DNA from: Armillaria gallica
Lineage: Eukaryota > Basidiomycota > Agaricomycetes > Agaricales > Physalacriaceae
Assembly: GCA_037576215.1 (NCBI GenBank)
Contig: JBANDB010000003.1
Span: forward strand, 4,712,001 to 4,776,000
Direction: 5' to 3'
Length of the DNA: 64,000 nt
Below are positions 43,968-59,322 of this stretch, piece by piece; the first letter of the stretch is position 1; the number at the start of each line of letters is the position of its first letter. The notes under the pieces were generated by a model that was given only the letters and a program-made list of their open reading frames with translations, was not told the DNA's origin and ran no database searches. The translations under genes were made by a program, and so were the position numbers.

Positions 43968-45089
43968 ATGGAAGAAGGCGAGGTTTTTAGGTCCGAAGTC
44001 CCTACCTCATACCCTAACAATGCTGAATATCTACATCATCAATCGATTGAATGGCCTGGCGAGCCTTCCTTGATTGAAACCCCCATTGACCAGATGATCG
44101 CTCCGCCGCCTGTAGAACACGCCCAAGAGCGACCTGTCTGTCGTCTCGTGGTTGATAAGCCGTTGGTACCCCTTGGGCCGGGAAGAATTGTATTAGTTGA
44201 TGGATATCCTGAGGTACAATTTGGCCGTGACGCGTTGCCTCCAGGCTCTTCCACTCCTAAAGTACGGATAAAGGCGATGGAGGTGTCAAAATTTCATGCT
44301 ACTGTTTACTGGGACTCGCACTTGAAGGAATGGGCCGTCATTGATATGGGCTCAATGCATGGGACATACCTCCTTTCGTCTGATGATCCCTCCAACGCTT
44401 CACCTCAGGATAGAGGCATACGATTATCACCCTCTCGAGCGGCTAGCATTCCTCGGCGTCTTTCCAATATGGATCGTCTGACTATGGGTGATGCTACCTT
44501 TATAGTCCATATTCACCAGAGCCTACCTTGCGAGGAATGTTCCCCCAGAGACGTAGGCGACGAAGTCCCTTTGTTCCCGTCGGAACGGAAGAGGGGGCCA
44601 ACCCGATCCGAGATCAGGACAGCGACGCCTACATATCAACCATACCCTAAGAATCCGAAGCAGGCACTAGCTTTGCTGAAGCAAACCTTACTTCCGCGGC
44701 ATGGCTCTGGCTCAAAGTCAGCAATAGATCAATACATGGATCGCTCTGCCCGTCGACGTGCCCTCTTTTCCACCAGTGCAAATGATTCGCCTGGGGTGAC
44801 ACCCCGGAATTCTGCAACGCCGCTACCTGGGAACGAAGATCGGATCACCTCAGCCTCAGGCACTTCGTATGATGCGGGGCCTGTTTCCCATCCAGCCGTA
44901 CCCTTACCTTCGTCGAATGTCGGGCACCAACTGCTTTTGAAACAAGGATGGCAGCCGGGAGAGTCCCTTGGTCTTGCCGTTGAAGGTGGAGTACTGGAAC
45001 CATTGGATGCTGGTGTCACGTCCAGCGTCGGCCGACGGGGATTGGGTATGCCTCGTCCCATGTCGGGGAATTCTGGATGTAGACGTTGA
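43968..45089 (+). CDS. FHA and G-patch domain protein
   Basis: A single-exon frame of 373 residues from ATG 43968, chosen because GGGCCATGG is a good start context; the frame is open further upstream to 43848. An FHA domain occupies about residues 80-170, with VQFGRD, SKFHATVYWD and WAVIDMGSMHGTYLL, the phosphothreonine-reading core. A G-patch lies at the C terminus (about 318-373: LLLKQGWQPGESLG), which in other proteins activates DEAH-box RNA helicases. This pair resembles part of AGGF1 and points to nuclear RNA processing with phosphorylation-dependent recruitment. It is divergent from the XLF gene, 383 bases apart. Confidence 0.85.
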   Translation: MEEGEVFRSEVPTSYPNNAEYLHHQSIEWPGEPSLIETPIDQMIAPPPVEHAQERPVCRLVVDKPLVPLGPGRIVLVDGYPEVQFGRDALPPGSSTPKVRIKAMEVSKFHATVYWDSHLKEWAVIDMGSMHGTYLLSSDDPSNASPQDRGIRLSPSRAASIPRRLSNMDRLTMGDATFIVHIHQSLPCEECSPRDVGDEVPLFPSERKRGPTRSEIRTATPTYQPYPKNPKQALALLKQTLLPRHGSGSKSAIDQYMDRSARRRALFSTSANDSPGVTPRNSATPLPGNEDRITSASGTSYDAGPVSHPAVPLPSSNVGHQLLLKQGWQPGESLGLAVEGGVLEPLDAGVTSSVGRRGLGMPRPMSGNSGCRR

Positions 45090-45499
45090 GATGTGTTATC
45101 TTCTATCTTTCATACATAATCTAGATGGATATCGTAAGGGAACCTGCATTGGACACCCCGGGGCGCCACTCGCTCAGATGCCCTACTCACGCGCCTCGAG
45201 GCATGAAATGCATGAAAGGATGTATGTAAATCGAGGTCCTGCGAAATTTATACGAAGTCACGAGAGCGACGCGTGAGATCGTGGGAATTCTGCGGTCACG
45301 TGGTGTTGAACGGAGGTAAATTTGTCCCTGCTTCTTTTGGTAAACTGAACGAGATTTGGCTCCGCTGGTCCAAGTCTATCTCCACCCTCCTTGTCCTTCC
45401 ATCCCGATTTCTGTCCTATCTCCATTCTCCTCCATCTCTATTCTCCACCGTCTCTTTGTCGTGTTTCTCGTATTCGTTGTATAGCTTTCGCTCCTTCAA
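45090..45499. other. Intergenic region before the cyclin gene
   Basis: About 410 bases. From 45360 it is CT-rich, as often seen just upstream of fungal transcription starts, leading into the cyclin ATG at 45500. Confidence 0.45.
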
Positions 45500-47283
45500 A
45501 TGGCAACCAACACTCGCGTAAGTAGTGGCAGATTCGTTCACTTCGCGTCCTCATTCAAGCTGTCTTTTAGGGACCCCAACGTACTCGTTTACCTCTGCGC
45601 GGAAAGAACGATGAAAACGCTGCAAGTCGACATATACGCCAGCACTCAGCATCGTCTCGCTTAACTCAAAGAGAGGTTAACGGCGTTAAGCTTAACCTTC
45701 TTCGACCCGCCTTGGGCGAAGTCACACTGAAGGCGGTCAATCGCAAGGTATTTATGGGATTATTGTTTCGGTGCTAGTACTCAATATCTCCATCAAGGAG
45801 AACACCGGCAAGTCCGTGTTGGGTAACAAAGAGGATCTACCACTCAAACCAGCTCGGCCAGTTCTCAGCACAACTACCGTTCAGCGTGTCCCATTAGGCC
45901 CCGCCCGGGCTCAAGTAGCGCCTCCCGTCGCTAACGCCGTTAATGCTCGCGTACCCATCATTTCTGCCCCGCGTCCCCATATCCCTATTCTCAGTCATCG
46001 CCGTGTACCTCGCGTTCCCCCACCACCAGTAGTAATTTATGACGACCCAGCGGAAGACGTCGAAGAAGAGGCAGAAGATGATATGGACATCGAGGATGTC
46101 CCGGTGCATCCATTACCACCTCCCGAGCAAGCACAAGTTGAAAGGGAGAGAGATGAAGATGAGATGAGCGTTGAAGGCGAGGAAGAAGTCGAAACTATGA
46201 TAGTAGTTGAGGATAGAGAAGAGGCTCAGGAAGAAGAAGAAAGCGAAACTCCGCAGGTCTATGTCTGGCCCGACGCGCCCACACACCGGAGATTGAAGTA
46301 TGCGCGAGAGGTGGAAGCCATTCGCGAAGTCTTTGAAGATGACCCCGACTATGATCCCGCCATGGTAGCGGAGTATGCAGACGAGATATTTGAGTACATG
46401 CAGAAGCTAGAGGTGCGTCCGACAAATCGCAACCGTCTGCGTAACTGACAGAATCACATTCATAGGAGGAGGTGATGCCGAATCCCGATTACATGGACTC
46501 TCAGCAGGAGATTACCTGGGAGATGCGACAGACGCTTGTGGACTGGTTGCTGCAAGCCCATCTGCGCTACCATATGATTCCCGAAACCGTTTGGATCGCA
46601 ATCAATATCGTCGACCGGTTTTTGTCCAAACGAGTCGTTTCCCTAGCCAGACTTCAGCTTGTCGGCATCTCTGCCTTGTTCATCGCTGCCAAGTACGAAG
46701 AGATCATGGCGCCGTCCGTAGATGAGTTTGTGGCGATGGCTGAAAACGGTTATACTCGTGATGAAGTTCTGAAAGGCGAACGCATCATCCTACAGACTCT
46801 AGGCTTTCACATATCGCATTATTGTTCTCCATACAGCTGGATGCGCAAGATCAGTCGAGCGGATGACTACGAAATCCAGACAAGGACGCTTTGTAAATTC
46901 TTGGTGGAAGCAACGCTTCTCGATTATCGATTCCTCCGTGCAAAGCCTAGTTTGGTGGCCGCTGTCGGGATGTACACGTCACGGATAATGTTGGGAGGTG
47001 ACTGGGTAAGACTCCTCTTTATTGGCTTCTTATGTAACTGACCCTTTTTTGCCAGAACGAGGCATTTGTTTTCCACTCTGGCTTCACAGAGGAGCAACTG
47101 GTCCCTGGCCACGAGCTTCTCATCGAAAAAATAGCCGAGAGAAGTTTCGCTCGGCTGTATCTGGTCAAAAAGTACGCCAATAAAAAGTTCCTGAAGGCGT
47201 CTACCTTCGCAATCAAGTGGGCACGAGGGGTCCTTGAAGGGACTGGATGCACAGATACAATGCTCCGCGATGACCAGGTATGA
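45500..47283 (+). CDS. B-type (mitotic) cyclin
   Basis: Exon 1 is 18 bases (MATNTR). The N-terminal regulatory region has an RxxL motif (RTRLPLRGKN) and a perfect KEN box at residues 65-67, both signals for APC/C-dependent destruction. A Pro-rich and very acidic stretch follows. The cyclin box starts near 46500: EMRQTLVDWLLQAHLRYHMI, NIVDRFLSKR, LVGISALFIAAKYEE, then a second cyclin fold with LGFHISHYCSPYSWMRKISR. Introns lie at 45518-45570, about 45750-45799, near 46412-46466, and about 47006-47055. The protein partners CDK1 to drive entry into mitosis. The residues MRQTLVDWL and the KEN box make the B class secure. Confidence 0.93.
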
Positions 47284-47962
47284 ATGTACCTATCTACCAC
47301 GTCATTCGTCTCCGGCATTTTCATCACATTTTTCCCGATCTATCATCATAATCTTCCTGTCCCATTAGTTCGCTGCCTTTATCATTCTCAAGCTTCTTCC
47401 TCGCAATTCACGCCCCATCATTTCCCTTGTGTGTCATCTACCTATCTATGCTCTGTAGACGCTTTCGCTTTCGCATATTTATGAATACGGTTGAATCCAA
47501 GCGAGATTGTCTCGGTTGCACATCCTACGATTTGCTTTGTACGTTTTTTGTATTGTTCCACGAACTTCCTTCGCGCATTACATTTATCTTCTTTATTCAT
47601 CGGTTAATATTATGGCCACGTCGGTGGATTCTCCATTACCCTCTTCATTACCCCTTGTAGCGCACTCCGGTGTGTTTTGTATGTGCGTGGGACGCGTCGT
47701 GTACATTCTGGCACTTGTATATAATCGCAATGCATCTCCTTTCACCAAACCAGCCTATTAGTATTGAGCAGTTGAGCATCGATGCGGCCGCACGCACGAA
47801 GCGCCCGAACTCAACGCGTATCAGTGGACGAGACATCGGTATCCGGTCACTTGAGCGTAATCATGACGTATAGGCCCGGGTATGGTGATTTCACATGTGA
47901 ACGCCGTGTTGGCTTATATTCTTGCCCCGGAATAAACGTGAAACTCCTACGACGACGTCGAC
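47284..47962. other. Intergenic region between cyclin and Fox2-type genes
   Basis: About 680 bases, CT-rich at first (3' end of the cyclin gene) and then the promoter of the dehydrogenase. No supported coding exon or RNA gene. Confidence 0.45.
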
Positions 47963-50710
<2,748 letters not shown>

Positions 50711-50958
50711 GGGAATTTGAGCGAAGCAGTACTTCGGTGATGGATAGATAGCCTATGATAATCGGGGGATTCCTTCATGATAACTTCTCGTACATTAATG
50801 TTTTAGTATGACACGTATTTATTGCATTCACTGTGGTTACCGCTTTGTACCCGAGTTTGAAACACGCGACATTCTTCGGCCCGATTTCATGTGATTCTTG
50901 TTAACCTTTCCCCGCATCATGGGTCCGGTTAGTGATTGTTGTTTGCTCCGTTACCACC

Positions 50959-52246
50959 ATGGTCAACTTTTTAGACCCTAATCCTTTCGCTGATCCAGAG
51001 GATGCTGATATTGTCGTCGAGGCCAAGAAGATGATAGTTGAGCCCACCGAGTACTCGTATACAGAGGTGGGTGGCCCCACATCTTACCTCTGGACATGAT
51101 TTCTTATCCAGGACATAGCGCGACGTTATACTCTACAATATGGGCGTAGGTGCCACAGAAAAGGAGCTTAAATGGACCTTTGAGGGAGACGAAGACTTCA
51201 GCCCAATCCCAACCTTCGGTGTCATCCCCCAGTTTCTTGCCAGCAGTGGTTTCCCTTCCGACTGGCTTCCAGACTACAATCCTGTTCGTCGACTTCATGA
51301 ACTTTCCTCGTCTTCTCTCATCTATACTGCCCTGTAGGCCAAGCTGCTCCACGGCGAGCAGTTCCTCAGCATCAAAGCACCGATCCCCACCAGCGGTGAA
51401 CTTGTCACTCGAGTCCGGTCAGAATTATCGTCATTGAAATTCTATAGTTATCCAACTCATATTTCATTCTAGCCTACTCGAGGCCTTGGACAAGGGAAAA
51501 GCGGCCGCTGTAACTACTATCATGGAAACGCGAGACAAACATACCGGAGCGCTCATATTCGAGAATCAATCTACCGTCTTCATTCGTGGTTCTGGCGGCT
51601 TTGGTGGCAAGCGCGTTGGAAAGGGTAACGGCGTTTCGTAATCTTGCCTTGAATGTGTCACTGAGGCGTATTTTAGACCGTGGGGCGGCTACTGCGGCGA
51701 ACGCGATACCAAAGCGAGCTCCAGATGCTGTCTTGGAGGAGAAAACGGTTCCTACACAGGCCGCCCTATACCGGTTTGTTGCTTTATCTACGCCCTTTGT
51801 CAATTTGGTATATTCATCAAGAATTTCTAGATTGAGTGGTGACACGAACCCGTTGCATGTCAGTAGCTACTCATATCATTGAAACGATTCTTTCAACTGA
51901 TCACCTCAGATTCTTCCTGAATTCGCTGCGATGGGTGGATTCGACAAGCCGATCCTGCATGGGCTTTGCTCAATGGGCATATCTGGCAAACATGTATTCA
52001 AGACGTTCGGTCCTTTCAAAGACATCAAAGTTCGATTTGCAGGCGTCGTTTACCCAGGCGAAACCCTAGTGACGCTGATGTGGAAGGAGGGGCCCAAGGT
52101 CGTGTTCTGTAAGTCGTACGTGACAGCTACTACCCGACTATCATACTCATGTAGCTTTAGTAACCAAGGTGAAAGAAAGAGACAGTGTCGTCCTTGCATC
52201 TGCTGGTGTAACATTGGTGGACGATACAGAGAGAGCGAAGCTATGA
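50959..52246 (+). CDS. Peroxisomal 2-enoyl-CoA hydratase 2 (MaoC-like), stand-alone
   Basis: ATG 50959 in context CCACCATGG. The first domain reads [19 protein letters not shown]; the second carries the hydratase 2 motif [11 protein letters not shown], with the catalytic Asp and His five residues apart, followed by LHGLCSMG. It ends TERAKL, so -AKL, a PTS1. About eight short introns. The enzyme hydrates trans-2-enoyl-CoA to the 3R-hydroxyacyl-CoA that Fox2-type dehydrogenases use. Gene order (dehydrogenases then hydratase, 248 bases apart, same strand) mirrors the domain order of one-piece Fox2, suggesting a split gene or an ancestral unfused pair. Confidence 0.93.
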
Positions 52247-52558
52247 TTTTGATACACGACAATGTTATGCGCCAATTACCCAACGCGAAAAATCGTTATT
52301 GTGTAATAAACGAATGTACAGGGATAATTACAGATAGATAGATAGATAACCGGACAAGGTCCCAGAATGCAGTGAACGTAAGGTCTAGGAAAATTATGCT
52401 ACAACCAATCTAGTATTCAACCCCATATTATCAATTAAGGATTACGGCCAGTCCTGCGCGAAACAAACCGGTGTACACCTGTCCAAATTCTACTTGGGTA
52501 TCTTTGAGCAAAAAATATAGCAAGTCAATGACACGTTGCTAAGAGGCCACCGGACGGA
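52247..52558. other. Convergent intergenic region with short GATA repeat
   Basis: About 310 bases between two gene ends, with about four GATA units near 52331-52347. Otherwise featureless. Confidence 0.5.
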
Positions 52559-55151
52559 TCATTTCCTAGAGACGGCTGTTTAAAGAAAGGGAAATGGAGA
52601 ACGATACAAAAAATACCTGGATAGAACCAGAACGTAACGCAAAGGATGACATATAGACCTATCATTGGATATTCAATTGAAAGCAAATTTCGTCGTGGAA
52701 ACAAGGACTTACACATTAAAATCATGCCCTGTAGCCAGAGTCAGTCAAAATCCAGTGATAGTAGCATCGATGCACAAACCTCTAGCCAGTTAGATTTTCC
52801 ATCTTGCACGACATAGTTGACAGTTAGAACTATAGCCACAATAAGCTGAGCCGTCACTTTCAATGGACTCAAAAGATCCATACCTGCGAGAAACATAGCT
52901 ACAGATTCGTATGGGTCGAATAGCAATGTCAATGGTTTGCCCATAATCCACCCAAGCGTCACGATAAAGCTAGGAAACAAGATTAGCGGCAGACCATCTG
53001 GACCGGTTACTCATGCTCACGGGATCACGAAGAGGGCGATTTGCTAGAGGAGATTATCAGTTAACTATCCACGAAAAAGAAGTACCACTCACAATACTTG
53101 ATCCGACAGCAACGCCCAAACTGAGATTAAGCTTATCTTTTACTGATACTGTCACGGCAGTGACATGCTCAGCAGCATTGCCGACGATTGGAAGAAGAAT
53201 CACCCCGACGAACTCTTTACTGATCGCACTATTGTTCGTCATGCCGTCAATTGAATCTACTAGCCACTCAGCAGTGACTGCGACCAGCTAATATATACCT
53301 CAACAAAGCTCAGGAGCAGAAAACAACGAAACAGACTTACCACAGTGACAACGGTGAGCAGCCCGACGGTGACCCATACACTCAATTGGGGTTGTTCCGC
53401 TTCTTCCTCCTTCGAATCTGCAGAGCCACTTTCAAGATCACAGTTATCCTCTGGTCGATGTGCAACGGCTGTGCTGGTTGCAGAGGACACCGTGCCGGTC
53501 CTTGGTGTCTGCAGTTCAATTGCCTTTTCAATCTTGTGCTTCTTGGCGCCGTAACGTGTGGATTTGATCATGTCTTCGCCTTCGTCTGCATACAATGAAG
53601 CATGAGAGAAGAGCTGGAAAACCAAGTACGAGATGTAAACTATTGCGGAATTTAGTCTTCTCCGACTTTTAGAACCAGATACGCTTACTAAATAATAGTA
53701 TAATTGAGGTCTAAATGACGTCAATACAAACTTGGCGAACGCACTAGGAGACTTACCCCATGGCTAACATTCAGAATATCGGAGGTTTCGTCATTCTGAG
53801 TGTTATCGACTACCGAGAAGTGGAAAGCTGCAGGTAAAAGGACAGCAATGACGCTGATGGCAAGCAGAGAAGAATTAAGCTGGGTAGCCACTGAGCATGA
53901 AATCAGATTGACGCCAAGGGAGACTAAGATCGCCAAGAGATGATCTACATACTCTGTCCAAATCCTTGTTCTTGGAATTTGATTCCTCCCGCGAAGAAAC
54001 ACATGCCGAGAACCAAGACTTCATACGATAAGATAACCGCCGTGATGAATAAACAGGCGCTTACGAAGGTTACTGAGGATAGAACCAACCACTACAGAAA
54101 ACAAGCATTAACACTCAGTATTGTCTTTCGGTAGATCACATTATAGAACATGATTGCAATGCGCAAAGTGGAGACGTGAAGCCATAGACTTACATGATGA
54201 CTGCACGATTTGAAGTTCACATTTTATAAGTGATATAATCTGAAGTAACCGAGTCAGGGAATGATCGGTAAGAATTCCTCGGGGACCTACAGCGACAATC
54301 AATTCCACACTGAGTGATTTAACCCTCGTTAGTGACTTATGGTATCATTGCATCAATAACGTACGCGTTTCCCTGAAGACGAAAGTTCTAAGAAACGCAG
54401 ATGAGGTGATATATGACTAGCACCTACGAGAGTAGCATTCAAAAGGCCCGCCAGTGTCTGTCCTACTCTCAAAGAGAGTTCATCGGTGGCAAAGGCCAGA
54501 AGCTAAATCATACGGAAAAGATCACGCCACTTATTTTACGACTGGTAGCCAGATCAACTTTACCTTGGCCAGGGGTATGATAGCAAGAAATGAACCTGGA
54601 ATGTTGTCCTGAACATTCCACACCACGGTGATAACAATTTGAACGTACAGACAAAGATAATGGTGTCCTTCTCACCAGCGAAGGCGAAGTGGAGAGCCCA
54701 CTATGGTGGCATGTGAACACTGCGGGAGTATTCTTAGACGATGACGCACGGATACCGGGATGAATAGCAGGAGGAGATTAAGCCCTGAAGATATGTCAGC
54801 GTAAATTTGAGGGTAGGCACGTTGGTTGCATGTCTGCGTACATGAGGCCAGCAATATTGATCTAAGACTTTGCCATACCCCCGGTGATGGACCAACTTCT
54901 TTTTCCGGTTGGAGCATCATAGTCGCGGCTCGTGCAAGTGAGAAAGATCGACCAGTCGAACGGCGAGCGGTGGTCCTGTTCACAGTGTCTCTTGTTGCTT
55001 TCCGGTTTCGAATCGGAAAGGTGGCAGAACGCTTCGTAGGAGGAGGTGTAGTTATCAGCGGTGTGTAGGTCTCCGCGTTAGATTCCGAGCTGATATTTGT
55101 ATGGATATTATCGGACACTGCTATGTGCCCTGAGTCACTGCATGACTGCAC
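52559..55151 (-). CDS. Vacuolar-type Ca2+/H+ exchanger (CAX/Vcx1 family)
   Basis: More than ten exons. After a basic, Ser/Thr-rich N terminus (RKATRDTVNRTTARRSTGRS) come membrane helices NLLLLFIPVS, SFLAIIPLAKLLAFATDELS, and TLAGLLNATL joined to GNAVELIVAV. Next are GSILSNLLLVLGMCFFAGGI and, after a long acidic loop (about 53590-53380), GVILLPIVGNAAEHVTAVTV. The two GNA-x-E motifs are the paired cation-binding signatures of the family. It ends FVTLGWIMGKPLTLLFDP-type helices (as FIVTLGWIMGKPLTLLFDPY), DGKSNWLEGM and YVILCVTFWFYP, stop at 52559. It stores Ca2+ in the vacuole using the proton gradient. No ATG opens the first frame near 55151, so a further upstream exon is likely. Confidence 0.9.
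54365..54372 (-). other. 8-base microexon in the Ca2+/H+ exchanger gene
   Basis: On the minus strand GGAAACGC is preceded by CTTCAG and followed by GTACGT. Splicing it between ...AATGCTACTCTC and TGTGGAATTG rebuilds NATLGNAVELIV, the conserved first cation-binding motif. An alternative acceptor 15 bases upstream (TTTCTTAG) would add NFRLQ in frame. In either case the exon is 8 or 23 bases long. Confidence 0.65.
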
Positions 55152-55625
55152 AGTATTGCTGTTGTCTACCGCGAGTCAGTTGGAAAATCTTTTCGTAGAA
55201 GATATCACACACCCATGAAGGCTGTAAGGACGGAGGAAGGAAAGCTGCGAAAGGAAGGTGGGTGCTGTTGGAAGCTGTGTTTGCTTTATATAAAGCTGTC
55301 AAATGGTTGTAGGAGTCTAGATCGGAACTCAGAACTGCTGTACATTTTTCCCACGCGTACTGGTAACCACGCTTTTGTTTGTGTCTGCCGCGTGGTCCGC
55401 GTAGGGCTAAATATAGGCATTCCAAGTTCCCATTCTTGCTCCAATCACTTGATCGAGATCGCGTGGACGTTATTTAACAACACCGCTATTATCATTTCCG
55501 ATAAAAACTACTTTCTTAGTCCCCACCCGCATTTCGATGGCATATTCATTACTATTCATCCAGCCTGCGTACAGCTTGTAAGTTACAAATTTCGCTGTTC
55601 ATCGGCAAAGTCAAAGTCAAACCCG

Positions 55626-57996
55626 TCAACCCTGATATGCAAAAGAAACAGCACCGTACAGCCCATCTTCCCGCCCGAGCATTCCGTAACCGTGCAGGAT
55701 CTATCAAATTTCCAAGTCAACGGGGCTCGACAAACAGGTGCCAATTGACGTACCTCCATTTTCCTTGCGTGCCATCCAACACCACTACTCACATTTCCGT
55801 TCGCTTCTGATAACTTCTCCAACTCAACCCTCAACGGGTGCTTGGGCTCCAAATCTCTTCTTAGCTGACTCTCTCCAGATTGCGCTACCCAGCCGGACGC
55901 GGTATCCACATACCATCCCCTTCCCCCTTTGCTGCGCACAGTTCTCCAACTGCCCGCTCCAGCTCCTAAACCGCAGAGCATTGCCGTCGACAGCTCAACA
56001 ACTCTAAGTCGAGTCGGCAGTGGCCTCGATCCAGAAGGCGCTGTGAGGCTAAAAGAAAAAGGCGGAGAACACAAAGGCCGAATTATATAGGAGTGGAGGG
56101 CTATGCATGACTGGCGAGACGATCCTCGAGGAGCGCCATTCGCCCCTGATCCCGGCCTCATACCACAGTCTAATTCTGGTGATGTGCCAATCAGTGTTAG
56201 CACCTCGACATTGCTGGCTTTCGCTTGCAAAAAGTTTGCGATTGCGTCGAGATGTAGGTCAGGAATATGCGATATGCCGAATGAGCGTAATTTCGGAAGG
56301 GAAACACAGGCTTGGAGAATCTCCTCGTCGATCGGCGCGCTCGATAAATCAAGGTACAGGAGTTCCCCACTTACGAAACAAGGAGCGAAGGAGACGACGG
56401 TCTTCAGCTCCTCATGGGAGAGGGGGCAGCCAAACGTCGCGTCACCATATAAGTTTAGCTCTGAGATTCCAGCGCTGACGGGGGACTCGACGAGAAGAGT
56501 TTTAATACTTCCTCCGGTCAGCCGTACACACCGTGCGAGAGCGAGGCAGTTCAAACGCACAGTAGACGACTTTCCCAACTCCGCCAATAGTTCTGGAGTG
56601 ACGCGAGTGCCGGATAGGTCCAAATGGGTAAGTGAAGAAAAGGCAAGGACAAATGGTGTCAGGATGTCGGGCAAAATTGATTTAACCCCACGTAGACCAA
56701 GGCGTTGAAGACCAGGAAAAGTCATCTGATCTTCGGAATGTGATCGTCTGGAAGCATCATCCCCATTCTCAGACTCAGTATCGCTGGGAATTATGTGGCA
56801 CGTTACGAAGTCAGTGAGGGCCTTGACAAAAACCGCACTGACACATCCAGTCAGATCCACGGCCTCGAGATCTAAACATTGGCGTCGCCGTTCTCTGTCT
56901 TCGTCGACGACGTCATGGGTATCGGTGAGGGCACGACCACGAGAATTCCGACCACGGCCTCGGGAAGGAGCCCCGCGAAGGAACAGTTCGTTTAGAACTG
57001 CGAAGGTCAGCGCACCATCCATATATTCCGTGGCGCCAAATGTCGTCAGGTTTGGCATTTCCTTTGAGCAGGTGATCAGTTATGCTGGGTAATTATCTGA
57101 AGTACCGTGACATCGCCTACTTTGAGCACGGCTTCAACACGGTCCCCCGTTACGAAGCGACTATTTACACCTTCCTCGACAGACCTGCGCATGCCGATTG
57201 TACGGAAATGGTTAAAATCTAGATGTCGTATAAAGCGACCTGGACGCGTGTCTTGAGGTGTCGGTACTGCGTAACAGACTATGAGAACAATGGTCCTGAG
57301 ACATAGCGAAAAAGACAAACTGTATACGGCCGGATCCTGGCGCTCCATCACATCCTGAATAGCAGTACTAATGGAACGAACAAGCTCCCAGCGAGCCGGA
57401 CTTTTACTCTTGTGTCTGAAACGTCGCGGACTGGGCTCCCGGGAAGCCATCGGCGACAACAAGTCGGGCGAGATGGCATCCTCGGGCGTGTGTATAGAAT
57501 AGAGAATTGACTCTTGTAATTTCCGTGCTGCCTCCTTATCTGTCGGAACGGATGAACTGCCAGATTTGACTGCTGTCTCTGCTGCAGCCCTAGCAGTTTT
57601 CTCCATGACTTGGTCGACAGTCTCTTCATCGTACTCCCAAGCGATCTCATCCACTAATGAGAGCCAGCTGCGAGGGAGTCGAACCTATATGAGTTTCAGC
57701 AGGATATCCTTGAGCAGTATGAAATCACGCACCTCTAGTTTCCGCCAGAGCCATGGCTTAGCAGCATCATACCAATCGTGATTCACGAGGCAAAGGTTGG
57801 CGAGGGTGCGCCGAGTTATAGGTTCGGACCAATTCCCAGGAGGCACCGAAGACGGTAATGAAGTAGGCACACCACATTCTGTGGTTATGAGTGGGTCTAG
57901 GGATGAATTAATAGGTGGAAGGCAAGCCGAGTAGACGTGAGAGCAGATTCTAAAGAGCAATTCGGGAGGGTATTGGATTGGAGCTGCGGGACTCAT
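55626..57996 (-). CDS. F-box/leucine-rich-repeat protein
   Basis: ATG 57996 (MSPAAPIQYPPELLFRICSH) opens an F-box-like helix set: the PPELLFRICSHVY start and LANLCLVNHDWYDAAKPWLW. A long middle part follows, then repeated leucine-rich segments from about 57060 (LTTFGATEYMDG, LEAVDLTGCVS, LQRLGLRGVKS, LTHLDLSGTRV, LYLDLSSAPI). The last intron (about 55757-55706) leads to ILHGYGMLGREDGLYGAVSF and the stop at 55626. F-box proteins link substrates to SCF ubiquitin ligases, with the LRR part choosing the substrate. The substrate is not identifiable. Length is roughly 700 residues. Confidence 0.8.
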
Positions 57997-59322
57997 TAAA
58001 TGGTAGCAGCGACACGAGCAAGTGGATATTAGAGAAGGGGAAGCGTATTAGGAGGTGTCAATGATGGAAATCGACGGAAGCCGTGGAACATGAGCGTGTC
58101 TTTTTGAGACCCGGCCCATCTTTAAAGGAGCCCGTCACGTGCCCCAGAACAACATGTTGCAGGATTATTGCATAACCCGAGCTTATAACATTCGATCACC
58201 TTCTTGGCCTCAGATAGCTCAGGGCGAACGCAAACGTGTGGTAAGCCCTTACATACTGAGGGCAAGCTAGTCCCCACCCCATCCACCTTCCGGACTACAT
58301 TGATTTCAATTCCGTTGGAATTCCGCGCTGATTTAGGCCAGTACCCCTCAAAGTGACCTTAACGGTTCTCAAAGTTTATTTCATATCGCGATTCCTCCTC
58401 AATTGGACCCATCCTGGCCCATCTCGTCAGATCTGGTTCCATCAAAGGTTCATATGAATACCTTTAGTTTCCTAGTCATTTACGCCATCAACCGTGTGGG
58501 GCAGACTGTATATTCAAGACGCGGCACTTGTGCCCTCTTATAGAGAAAGACTCCAACCGCGTGACCGACTGATCTTTCCAGCTGCGTTTCAAGCGCAGTA
58601 CCTTGGTCAAATGGTCTCATAGATCCTTACAGAACAGGGCTACAACACATGAGCTGGTGCCCAGTCCTAGAAGAAAGATGGCTTGGGGTTCGGCTGTAAT
58701 TTTCTTCAGCGCTTCCTACGAACGTGCCGACTTAAATCTTAACGGCCAGACGTAGCTGCTTCGACTCCGCCGTAGTACGTCTAGACGATCAAAGTGTCGA
58801 AAATCTGTCATAAGACACGAGTATGTTGTAATTTTGTGAGGTAGATCACTCTTTGTCGTTATTGTCGAGCGTGATCGCGCTTGAAGCCTCTTCTCTTGTT
58901 TCCCCCCTGATGGCGCGGTGGTCGCGAAGGAAGAAGATTAAAATATCCGAGAAGTCGGCGAGGTGTATGAGCCCCTGGTAAATAGAGTGAGAAGCAGCAA
59001 AGGCACCAGCAAGGATACCAAATTAAATTAACACCACCGAAGAGTTCAAGGACATCCTCTCGGGTACATACATGGAGAATACTCAACAAGGAAAAATTCA
59101 GCCCGCCTATTCCAATTTATAGGGGTATTTTTGCTATCATCTTGTGCTTCTCTTCAGTATACGTAGGGCGGTTGCCTTGCAAGTTGTGAACGAAGAGACA
59201 GAAGAACATAGATGGAGGCGAGGAAGCTGGTAGTTATATTTCTACAACGTGGTACGTGTTCGGGTCCTGGAGCGCGTAAATGAGACCGCGACACCACTTA
59301 CACAAACGGCTCAACCCAGCAT
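57997..59322. other. Long intergenic region, one possible orphan exon
   Basis: About 1.3 kb. Most is featureless. On the minus strand 58846-59005 reads HSIYQGLIHLADFSDILIFF and then an acidic tail ending LDNNDKE at a stop. This is protein-like and might be the last exon of an unrecognised gene, but I could not join it to an upstream exon. Confidence 0.35.

Noticed and set aside
52331..52347. GATA repeat
   Set aside because: Only about four units; too short to call a notable satellite.
58210..58250. Possible tRNA-like stretch
   Set aside because: No matching B box or acceptor stem could be paired. No tRNA, rRNA or CRISPR array was found anywhere in the window.
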